From MFD01213-c1 sp963704405 (GTDB lineage: Bacteria; Planctomycetota; Phycisphaerae; Tepidisphaerales; Tepidisphaeraceae), in contig OY969903.1 in NCBI GenBank assembly GCA_963704405.1, positions 1,674,001 to 1,738,000 on the forward strand: a DNA stretch of 64,000 nt, read 5' to 3'. A model generated the notes under the pieces. It had not been told where the DNA came from. It did no database searches and saw only the letters and a program-made list of their open reading frames with translations. A program made the translations under genes and the position numbers. Shown piece after piece: positions 50,381 through 56,626 of the stretch; position 1 is the stretch's first letter; every line of letters begins with the position of its first letter.

Positions 50381-51322
50381 ATGTCCAGAACCAAGACTCT
50401 CAAACCCAGTCCGCGCAAATCACCGGACGAATCCTCTGGCGCCGCACGCCGCGCGCTCCTCCACTGGTGCGGCGTCTTTGCCTTTGTCGCCTCCCTTGCT
50501 TTCATTATCATCATCACTCGCCGATACGTCGATCAGCGCGTCGCCGCCCCCGTCGGTCCGCTTAAAGTGGTTCTGCTGAACAAACCAGCCTGGATGAGCG
50601 ACTTCCTGGCCCAGCAGATCGCCGCCACCGTCCCTCACGCGGCCAGTTCATCCTTCGATCGAGACCTGCTCGTCACCGCCGTGAAAAAACTTCAGGCCAA
50701 TCCCTGGGTGCGCGATGTCCACCAGATTCGCCGAGTCTATGGCGAGCGACCTGGCGACACGCTGGAAGTCGATTGCGAATTCCGCGCACCCATCGCCCTG
50801 GTCCAGTGGGGCGACTACTACTGGCTCGTCGACGGTGACGGCATGAAACTCCCCGAACAATTCACCGCCAATCACGTCCCTAAAATTGTCCTCGGTCGTG
50901 ATGGCCACATGAATATCCGCATTATCGAAGGCGTCAGGCAGCCCCCCTCTGCAACCGGTCAAAAATGGGTCGGCCAGGACCTCGCTGCCGGACTGGGTAT
51001 GGTGAAACTGCTCTACGACAAACCCTACGCTGAGGAAATCATCATTGTAAATGTCGCAAACTTCGCCGGCCGCACCGATCCGCGCGAAGCCCAGATTGTC
51101 CTGCGAACCAAATACGCGAGTGAAATCCGGTGGGGCCGTCCGCTGGACGCCAAAGATTTCTTCGCCGAAGTCCCCGTCAGCCAGAAACTCGACAGCCTGA
51201 AATCGGTCGTAGAACAATACGGCCGAGTCGACGCCGGCCGGCCCTGGATCGACATTCGATACGATAAAATCACCTACCCCAATCCCGAATCCAACACCGC
51301 CCAGGCCGACACCAGCCACTGA
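50381..51322 (+). CDS. ftsQ: FtsQ/DivIB-like division protein
   Basis: 313 residues from the ATG at 50381. A basic cytoplasmic N-terminus is followed by one membrane helix (LLHWCGVFAFVASLAFIIIIT) and an extracytoplasmic part with a POTRA-like stretch (LVTAVKKLQANPWVRDVHQIRRV) and FRAPIALVQWGDYYWLVDGDG, as in FtsQ. FtsQ links early and late divisome proteins. Similarity is at architecture and motif level, and position after ddl supports it. No ftsA or ftsZ follows; an accessory island begins instead. Confidence 0.75.
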   Translation: MSRTKTLKPSPRKSPDESSGAARRALLHWCGVFAFVASLAFIIIITRRYVDQRVAAPVGPLKVVLLNKPAWMSDFLAQQIAATVPHAASSSFDRDLLVTAVKKLQANPWVRDVHQIRRVYGERPGDTLEVDCEFRAPIALVQWGDYYWLVDGDGMKLPEQFTANHVPKIVLGRDGHMNIRIIEGVRQPPSATGQKWVGQDLAAGLGMVKLLYDKPYAEEIIIVNVANFAGRTDPREAQIVLRTKYASEIRWGRPLDAKDFFAEVPVSQKLDSLKSVVEQYGRVDAGRPWIDIRYDKITYPNPESNTAQADTSH

Positions 51323-51432
51323 TTCCAAACGATCGCGCATCGCAGCGCACCTACGGAGAAATTCCGTTGTAGCCCATCACCCGTCTGCAGCCGCTTCCGG
51401 GGGGTGATCCGCGTACGCGGACGCTTGCGGCG

Positions 51433-51558
51433 ATGCAGTTCCCCGCTGCCGCAGGGGCAGACTTTAAGCCGATGCCCGGGAAGGGCCGGGAGATTCTCGA
51501 TGAGTGCAAATCACAGGAAGCGGCGTTGGCAGATGCGCGGACCGGGAAGATGAAGTGA
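51433..51558 (+). CDS. Short unrecognised frame, possible gene remnant
   Basis: 41 residues ending KPMPGKGREILDECKSQE and ARTGKMK. In-frame codons continue upstream to a stop at about 51370 without an obvious start, so this may be the tail of a lost gene. No ribosome site or domain. It lies between ftsQ and the transposase debris, which fits a truncated accessory gene. Confidence 0.25.
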   Translation: MQFPAAAGADFKPMPGKGREILDECKSQEAALADARTGKMK

Positions 51559-51577
51559 AGCCGGGGGAAGATGAGAC

Positions 51578-51701
51578 AAAATGAGGCGCGCCTCACGCCG
51601 TCCCAGGAAATCATGTCTCTATATAAAATGTTATCATAGCTATGTTTATGTAAATACAGTCTTCGTGTATGGCAATAATACAATAAAGCGCGCCTCATTT
51701 T
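51578..51701. repeat. Perfect 14-bp inverted repeat round an AT-rich core
   Basis: AAAATGAGGCGCGC (51578-51591) and GCGCGCCTCATTTT (51688-51701) are exact inverted copies. The left arm runs into the 12-bp perfect palindrome GAGGCGCGCCTC (51583-51594). The 96-base interior is strikingly AT-rich (ATATAAAATG, TTTATGTAAATACAG) in a GC-rich genome. It immediately precedes the RAYT C-terminal remnant. Either a small mobile element or a REP-like unit. Confidence 0.75.
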
Positions 51702-51718
51702 ATTCCCATCTTAACATT

Positions 51719-51967
51719 GAGGCTGCGAATCGTGATTGCACGCCCAGGAATTGGGTACAATGGGTGAATCGAGCCGAGACGGCGGAATTGGAGGCGTTGC
51801 GGCGTGCGGTAAAGTGTTCGAGCCCGTATGGACGGCAGGGATGGGTGGATCAGACGGTGAAGAAATTGAACCTGGAATGGACGCTGCGCCCGCGTGGGCG
51901 GCCGAGGGTGCGACTGACCAAAGAATTCGCGTCCCCTTTGATGTTCCCGGACGTGGAATCAAACTGA
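51719..51967 (+). pseudogene. RAYT (Y1-type) transposase, C-terminal remnant
   Basis: About 80 residues matching the C-terminus of REP-associated tyrosine transposases: PRNWVQWVNRAETAELEALR, PYGRQGWVDQTVKKLNLEWT and LRPRGRPR. The catalytic N-terminal part with the HUH motif and Tyr is absent; the frame runs back into the AT-rich inverted-repeat element instead. So it is a 5'-truncated remnant. RAYT proteins mobilise short palindromic repeats, which are frequent in this window. Confidence 0.75.
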
Positions 51968-52006
51968 AAAGCGGGATTTCACCGGCAGGCGCGCGGAAAA
52001 TTGAAG

Positions 52007-52238
52007 CTGCGGGATTGGGAAATGACTCTGCGGGACACCTGAATAACTCTGCGGGATACAAGAATGAGTCTGCGGGACACCCCGAAAGACATTGCGGGAT
52101 GCACGAAACAAACTGCGGGATGCACGAATGAGTCTATCGGGTGCCCGAAAGGTCATGCGGGATGCCCGAATGCTCCTGCGGAATTTCCTAATGATCCGTT
52201 CGGATCACCGAATGAATCGGCGGGATTGACGAAGCAAC
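52007..52238. repeat. 21-bp tandem repeat, 11 copies
   Basis: Eleven head-to-tail units of 21 bases (one has 22) with pattern CTGCGGGATGCACGAATGAGT; copies diverge at up to about half the positions, the core GCGGGA-N6-GAA being best kept. As 21 is a multiple of three, the array is open in a plus frame (52064-52336) as a heptapeptide repeat like AGCTNES/AGCPNAP, but there is no ribosome site. Not a CRISPR, as there are no unique spacers. It lies between the RAYT remnant and the TIR-like gene. Confidence 0.85.
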
Positions 52239-52375
52239 GTACGATGCCACCTTATCCGCGCTTGTTCCCCGAGGAACGCGTGGCGCGACCTTACCCATAC
52301 TGCGTCAATCTCGACTTGGCGTGTCAAACGAAGTAAAGTCCCCTCCACGACTTTCTCGGAAGGAGTTCCCAAAAA

Positions 52376-52759
52376 ATGGCTATGCCACGGGCATTTATCA
52401 GCTTTCAGATGGAGGACAAATGGGCACGGGATTTCATCGTCCAGCACGCGAAGGACGACAATAACGACATTGAGTTTTCCGATTATTCTGTGCAGGACCC
52501 GTTCGACTCGAAGTGGAAGACGGAATGTACGAAGCGCATTGCCGTGACGAAGGGCACGATTGTCATGGTTGGACCGACGACGTACCAATCCGAGGCCGTC
52601 CTTTGGGAGATTGAGGAAACAATCCGCCAGGACAACTACATCTTCGGGATTCAAATTAACAAGGATAAGACCCATCCAATTCCCAAAGGCCTACCGAGCA
52701 AGAACGTCATCCGCTGGGATTTTGACCAGATCGCGAAGTGGCTGGGCACTTGGAAATGA
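52376..52759 (+). CDS. TIR-like domain protein (ThsB/DUF1863 type)
   Basis: 127 residues, a single TIR-like domain. N-terminal strand AFISFQMEDKWARDFI, then IEFSDYSVQDPFDSKWK (the F-DYS segment of MTH538/ThsB-type TIR-like proteins), TIVMVGPTTYQSEAVLWEIE with W77-x-x-E80 in the position of the catalytic Glu of NAD-consuming TIRs, and IFGIQI. In Thoeris and related systems such proteins sense phage and make a nucleotide signal. GGAAGGAG lies 15-20 bases upstream. Stop is 6 bases before the next ATG, so the two genes form an operon. Confidence 0.8.
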   Translation: MAMPRAFISFQMEDKWARDFIVQHAKDDNNDIEFSDYSVQDPFDSKWKTECTKRIAVTKGTIVMVGPTTYQSEAVLWEIEETIRQDNYIFGIQINKDKTHPIPKGLPSKNVIRWDFDQIAKWLGTWK

Positions 52760-52765
52760 AACCTG

Positions 52766-53515
52766 ATGTACCTCGATGAAATCGCCGCTGTGATCAAGAA
52801 GTATGTGCCGGCAGATCGCCTGCCGGAGGGCGATTTGCCAAGGTTACTTCGACTATATGCTCTGCTATTGCTCGCCAAGGGTCTGAGTGTGACCGGATCG
52901 GACGTCCACGATTCATGGTCCGCGTGGATGGCAGGCAGTGACCCGACGCATAAATCGCTCGTCCCATATGGCGAATTAAGTGATGACATCCGTGCCGAAG
53001 ATCACGTTTTCGTCTCCGCCATCAAATCCGCCGCAGAGGAGCTGAAGCTAACATCGCCGTCGAGCCAGACCTTTAAGGAAGTGCTTTTCCCCTCTGGCCC
53101 GCCAAAGCCAGAGCCGCCTTCATCGCAAGTTCTAGAGCTTTACAAGATGATCGTTAGCAGCTCAGAGGCCCTCGTGGGTCGTCGCCAGGCGGTGAATACC
53201 TTTTTCCTGACGATCAATGGCGCGCTGCTTACTGCCTATGGACTGGTCGCGCAAAATGTCGGCACTTATCGGCTCAGCGGTGCCGCACTCATTGTGATTG
53301 CTCTGGCAGGTGCAGTGCTTTGCTTGGCATGGAGAAGCCTCATAACGTCCTTTGGGCAACTCAACAGGGGGAAATTCAAAGTAATTAACACGCTGGAGCG
53401 GTATCTGCCGGTGTCGATTTACGCCGCCGAGTGGGAGGCACTTGGAAGAGGTGAAAACCCGAAGATATATCGCTCGTTTACGTCCGCGAAATTTGGGTCC
53501 CCGATGCCCTTTTAG
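52766..53515 (+). CDS. Two-transmembrane protein with N-terminal accessory domain (putative effector)
   Basis: 249 residues. Residues 1-92 (YVPADRLPEGDLPRLLRLYA, GSDVHDSWSAWMAG, DDIRAEDHVFVSAIKSA) form a soluble helical domain that I recall from actinobacterial accessory proteins (DUF7701-like, from memory). A Pro-rich linker follows, then a domain with helices at about 145-163 (NTFFLTINGALLTAYG) and 170-190. The tail GQLNRGKFKVINTLERYLP, AAEWEALGRGENPK matches small 2TM membrane proteins often encoded next to TIR or SLATT-like defence genes. Membrane disruption on signalling is the inferred role. Coupled to the TIR-like gene. Confidence 0.75.
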   Translation: MYLDEIAAVIKKYVPADRLPEGDLPRLLRLYALLLLAKGLSVTGSDVHDSWSAWMAGSDPTHKSLVPYGELSDDIRAEDHVFVSAIKSAAEELKLTSPSSQTFKEVLFPSGPPKPEPPSSQVLELYKMIVSSSEALVGRRQAVNTFFLTINGALLTAYGLVAQNVGTYRLSGAALIVIALAGAVLCLAWRSLITSFGQLNRGKFKVINTLERYLPVSIYAAEWEALGRGENPKIYRSFTSAKFGSPMPF

Positions 53516-53517
53516 CA

Positions 53518-53733
53518 ATGCACGTTCTGGCGATTGTGATTGCAATCTTTGTGCTTATTTTCGGGCATTCTGCTATTGGGCAATCCGCGCCCGGAAAGGG
53601 CGAAGGACCAACCACTGCACCGACGGTCCAATCGTCGGTAACTTCGACGCCAGCAACGCAGCGAGTGCTTGCTCCCGAGCTTACCACCCATCCCTCCCCT
53701 TCGACTTCGCCGGCTACTCACTCGTCCCTTTAG
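53518..53733 (+). CDS. Small exported Ser/Thr/Pro-rich protein
   Basis: 71 residues: signal peptide MHVLAIVIAIFVLIFGHSAIG then QSAPGKGEG and a tail rich in Thr, Ser, Pro and Ala (TTAPTVQSSVTSTPATQR). ATG is three bases after the stop of the two-transmembrane gene, suggesting a third gene of the same transcript. No domain. Low-complexity tail makes a spurious frame possible. Confidence 0.45.
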   Translation: MHVLAIVIAIFVLIFGHSAIGQSAPGKGEGPTTAPTVQSSVTSTPATQRVLAPELTTHPSPSTSPATHSSL

Positions 53734-53841
53734 TCAGTTGAGTTTTCAATCTCGGTCTTCGAGTTGTCGGCTGAGCGAAGCTAAGGACGTAACAAAGTGG
53801 ACGCGAATGACTGGCATTTTGCAATCCATTAGCATTCGGTC

Positions 53842-54057
53842 ATGCCACGTCAAGCCCGTTCTGCTCCCGGCGGTCTGGTGTATCATGTCATCAATCGCCG
53901 CAATGGTCGGCAAAAGCTCTTTGGCAAGGCGGCTGATTACGCCGCATTTGAAACCGTGGCGCAAGCCCTGGTGAGAACGCCAACGCGGCTGCCTGGGGTG
54001 GTGCCTGATGCCGAACCATTGGGGTGTAACGCTCGATTGTGGCGGCGGAAGTATTGA
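53842..54057 (+). pseudogene. RAYT (Y1-type) transposase, N-terminal remnant
   Basis: Begins MPRQARSAPGGLVYHVINRR, GRQKLFGKAADYAAFETV, the standard RAYT N-terminus. Near TPTRL the frame shifts; the neighbouring frame gives CLMPNHWGVTL, a form of the MPNH-W HUH motif, then stops. The catalytic Tyr region and C-terminus are missing. The C-terminal remnant at 51719-51967 lies upstream in the same orientation, so the two cannot be halves of one colinear gene. Confidence 0.75.
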
Positions 54058-54068
54058 TGGGAAATTTT

Positions 54069-54129
54069 AACGCGGAGGCGCTGAGACGCAGAGAAAAGAT
54101 GCTGAGTTTTCATTTTATCTCTCCGCGTT
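54069..54129. repeat. CGCGGAG-type hairpin repeat
   Basis: AACGCGGAG (54069-54077) and CTCCGCGTT (54121-54129) are exact inverted copies around GCGCTGAGACGCAGAG-like sequence, a dispersed repeat type known in several phyla. It closes the right side of the island just after the RAYT N-terminal remnant. Confidence 0.7.
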
Positions 54130-54211
54130 GGTGAGTTTATGCGCGAGGAGGTTGCCATTCCGCCAGAAACGGGAGTCACACCCTCAAAATCCTGCAGCAC
54201 TCCGAACCAAA

Positions 54212-54835
54212 ATGATCAGAAGCACCCCGATATTTCTGTGGCTTTTTATCCAGGTATCGGCCCTCTCACTCATTACAATTTCCATTCCACTCTGGTCACG
54301 CCATTCCAGCCCGCGCGAATTTTCGGCATTCTCCGTGATGTTCCTGACTCAAATCTGCGCGGCCACCGCACTCTTCCCCCAACTGCTGCCAAACCGCTCA
54401 ACGGCGTTCATTGTTGCGCTCTTTCCGTGGCCATTTCTACAACTCGCGGCCATCCTCTTTTCTACCCCTCAATACACAGTCCTGGCGACCTCCGTCTACG
54501 TCACCTTCTGGATCACCTCCCTGTTCGCCGTAACATCAATCCTGAAATCCCGACAATCTATTTCCATCGCCATCACTGTCGGGCAACTCTACACACTTGG
54601 CGGTGTGCTGCTTTGGTATCTCGCCAGCGACTCCACTGATTCCGGCCATTCTTTCTATTCCACTGCATTCGGTCCGGTACTTGGTGGCTTATCAATTACC
54701 AGAGGCGAACTGGGTATGATGCCGTGGATAGAAGCCAGCGCGCCCGTCATCGCCGTCGCTTTGGGGGTTCTTATCTGCCGACTTTTTCGGACCCATCACA
54801 TCCCCGCCACTTTCTCCCACCAAGATATCCATTGA
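54212..54835 (+). CDS. Uncharacterised integral membrane protein
   Basis: 207 residues, six hydrophobic helices (for example TPIFLWLFIQVSALSLITI, FSVMFLTQICAATALF, YVTFWITSLFAVTSI, SAPVIAVALGVLICRLF). No recognised domain or motif. The ATG at 54212 is chosen because the frame back to 54128 runs through the repeat. It is the last gene before mraZ and is followed by a terminator-like hairpin. Codon use is less GC-biased than in most neighbours, hinting at acquisition with the island. Confidence 0.6.
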   Translation: MIRSTPIFLWLFIQVSALSLITISIPLWSRHSSPREFSAFSVMFLTQICAATALFPQLLPNRSTAFIVALFPWPFLQLAAILFSTPQYTVLATSVYVTFWITSLFAVTSILKSRQSISIAITVGQLYTLGGVLLWYLASDSTDSGHSFYSTAFGPVLGGLSITRGELGMMPWIEASAPVIAVALGVLICRLFRTHHIPATFSHQDIH

Positions 54836-54954
54836 AAAATGCACATCACCCGTTCGGCAATTCGCCTGTAAAAAACTCCCTTGTCCATCTCGACACTTCA
54901 TCCACAGGTTATCCACTGCCGCGATGCGATCAGAGTGCATAACTCATCCAAAAC

Positions 54955-54975
54955 GCCTGTAAAACAGGCAGTTTT
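54955..54975 (+). terminator. Short intrinsic-terminator-like hairpin
   Basis: GCCTGT (54955-54960), loop AAA, ACAGGC (54964-54969), then AGTTTT. Six-base stem and a short T run, about 120 bases after the membrane gene and 140 before mraZ. It would separate the two transcripts; stem strength is modest. Confidence 0.45.
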
Positions 54976-55112
54976 CCGCTGCAAAAAATAAATCCCAAGA
55001 AAAACTTTAATAATTGTAGAGTCCGTAAAATTTTGCCTTGCTTTGGTGGAGAGAAGTGGTAGAACAGCCCACGTAAAGCAGGTCGCCGGGATAGAAATGG
55101 AAAACAATACAC

Positions 55113-55592
55113 GTGCGAACGACCGTGCTGTACGGAGAGTATGAGCTCACAATCGATAGCAAAAATCGATTGCTCATTCCCTCTGAAGTCCGAAAATCAC
55201 TCGATCCCGAACGTGATGGCGATGCGTTTTTCCTGGTCGTAGGAGTCAACCATCGGCCGTGGCTCTATCCGGAACGAAGCTACGAAAACTTTGTTTCAAA
55301 GCTCGCTTCCGAACTCGCGCCCGGCGATGACATGCTCGCCTTCGACCAGATGAACTTCGCGATGGCCAGCCAGGTGCCTTGGGACAAGCAGGGACGAATC
55401 CTCATCCCTGACAAAATCCTTCGGCGAACAGGAGTCGACAAAGAAGTAATGCTGATCGGTGTCCGCGATCACCTCGAACTCTGGAATCGTTCCGATTGGG
55501 AAGCCCAAGTCGAACAGTTGCTCGCAAGGAAGGCCGAAATCGCCTTAAAAGCAAAACAACAAGCCCGGCAGGCGACGCCGCCAGTTATCTGA
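55113..55592 (+). CDS. mraZ: Transcriptional regulator MraZ
   Basis: 159 residues, two AbrB-like repeats. First repeat LYGEYELTIDSKNRLLIPSEVR, second WDKQGRILIPDKILRRTGVDKEVMLIG and DHLELWNRSDWE. MraZ represses the dcw operon through TGGG-type direct repeats; upstream, TGG words at 55047 and 55057 are 10 bases apart, a weak match. Start is GTG at 55113. Unusually, no rsmH follows; instead comes a roughly 1 kb non-coding stretch with the structured RNA below. The main dcw run lies 4-11 kb to the left. Confidence 0.9.
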   Translation: MRTTVLYGEYELTIDSKNRLLIPSEVRKSLDPERDGDAFFLVVGVNHRPWLYPERSYENFVSKLASELAPGDDMLAFDQMNFAMASQVPWDKQGRILIPDKILRRTGVDKEVMLIGVRDHLELWNRSDWEAQVEQLLARKAEIALKAKQQARQATPPVI

Positions 55593-55607
55593 GTTGCTCG
55601 TTTGCAC

Positions 55608-56139
55608 GGGACAAGACATCAAGGTTTGACATCGGGGAAAATGCCCGGCCAAAGGAATAGGCCGGTCCGTTCCGAAGCGCGGCTGATGGGAAAGCATCGG
55701 CCGCCATTGCACGGGCAAGCGTTTTGCCGCCACCAGGCGACAGGACGGGTGCAATTAATTCGGGAGACACCTCCAGGGAAGGCTGGGTCTCCAAATAAAT
55801 TCAGGCAGTATCGATCTGACCGCAACCGAAACGGTGCAGGGTTGGAACAGGGAAGTTCCGCGCCTGCACGATGTTGGGTCCGCAGTGACATGGATGTCAC
55901 ACAATGCGGCAACATCCCTCGTTCGCCAGTCGCCGGAGGCGATGAATCGAGCGGTTGTGGTGAGTGATGTGTGACCGGGCGGCAGCGGGTTGTGAGGCCG
56001 CCCCGTCACATTCGGTTCCGCAAGCCGGCCGTTTTCTCCCCTCGGGACAAAGGATTGCCCCCGGAGAAAGCGACCGGCTGGCGGAGACCAGCGACCGAAA
56101 AAATCACACCACCCAGGCGGCATAAAGCCACCTTGTCCC
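55608..56139 (+). ncRNA. Candidate large structured RNA downstream of mraZ
   Basis: 532 bases closed by GGGACAAG (55608-55615) pairing with CTTGTCCC (56132-56139). Inside, non-overlapping perfect helices follow in order: CCGGCC/GGCCGG (55645/55660); ATTGCAC/GTGCAAT (55706/55749) with inner GGCAA/TTGCC; GGAGAC/GTCTCC (55763/55787); GTGCAGG/CCTGCAC (55834/55863) with inner GGAAC/GTTCC; GATGTTG/CAACATC (55870/55910) with CCGCA/TGCGG and GTGACAT/ATGTCAC; TGTGAC-C-GGGCGGC pairing 55997-56010; AGCCGG/CCGGCT (56023/56074) with TTTCTCC/GGAGAAA. No conserved coding frame. I do not see RNase P (GAGGAAAGUCC) or tmRNA hallmarks. Strand is inferred from mraZ; perfect helices alone do not fix it. Confidence 0.65.
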
Positions 56140-56154
56140 AGAAAACCACAAGGC

Positions 56155-56260
56155 GCAGAGCCGGAAAGTTCAGTCGTAACTCAATGCAGCGATAGCGTGG
56201 AGTCGTCTCACGGATGGGGCCCTCGCCTAGAATCGAGGGGGAAGGGACGCCCGGCTCTGC
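56155..56260 (+). ncRNA. Second structured domain, possibly the 3' part of the same RNA
   Basis: GCAGAGCCGG (56155-56164) pairs perfectly with CCGGCTCTGC (56251-56260). It encloses CCCTCG/CGAGGG (56220/56234) and a CGTGGAG-TCGT-CTCACG hairpin (about 56197-56212). Only 15 bases separate it from the closing helix of the preceding domain, so both may belong to one RNA of about 650 bases. Confidence 0.55.
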
Positions 56261-56626
56261 CTTATCGTTTCAAAGATCAAACCGCTCAGGAGTCGGCAGG
56301 GCAGCCGCTCCGCAGCACTTCATGCTTCAGCATCAGAAATGCCGCAATGGCATTTTCAACCACCCTGTCATCGGTCAAAGCCAGATGGTTTTGAACAAAG
56401 CCCTAACGCCAATAGTATTGCAATCCATTATCCCCTTTGCAAGCAAAAACCATCCCAACCTTTTGGGCTTCATTATGCACTTTGCAGAACCCATTTTGTT
56501 CGAACTGCAAAACGCAAGTCTTGTGCTGATGGGTCGATCTGAGGGCATTGCGATCATACAAAGCGCAGTCCCCGGCCTAACCGCCCGCAGGTAAATGCCC
56601 CCCATCCCCGGCCACCCTGAGCCTGT
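56261..56626. other. 366-base gap, no supported gene
   Basis: Between the structured region and the ParA-partner stop. Frames on both strands (56214-56594 plus, 56375-56605 minus) lack ribosome sites and similarity. GGCATT, CAAAACG and TTTTGGGCTTCATTATG words are AT-richer than the surroundings; I see nothing further. Confidence 0.45.

Noticed and set aside
51736..52131. 131-residue frame through the RAYT remnant and tandem repeat
   Set aside because: Different frame from the transposase similarity; open only because the repeat period is a multiple of three.
52007..52238. CRISPR array
   Set aside because: Units are contiguous 21-bp repeats with no spacers and no cas genes nearby.
54896..54920. 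DnaA boxes (TCATCCACAGG, GGTTATCCACT) suggesting an origin
   Set aside because: Only two imperfect boxes, with no dnaA/dnaN/gyr genes or AT-rich unwinding region next to them.
55600..56140. RNase P RNA or tmRNA after mraZ
   Set aside because: The near-universal GAGGAAAGUCC and ACAGAA segments of RNase P and the tmRNA ends/tag were not found; kept as an unidentified structured RNA.
56214..56605. Overlapping small frames on both strands
   Set aside because: No ribosome site, no domain, and they run through the structured region and an AT-richer gap.
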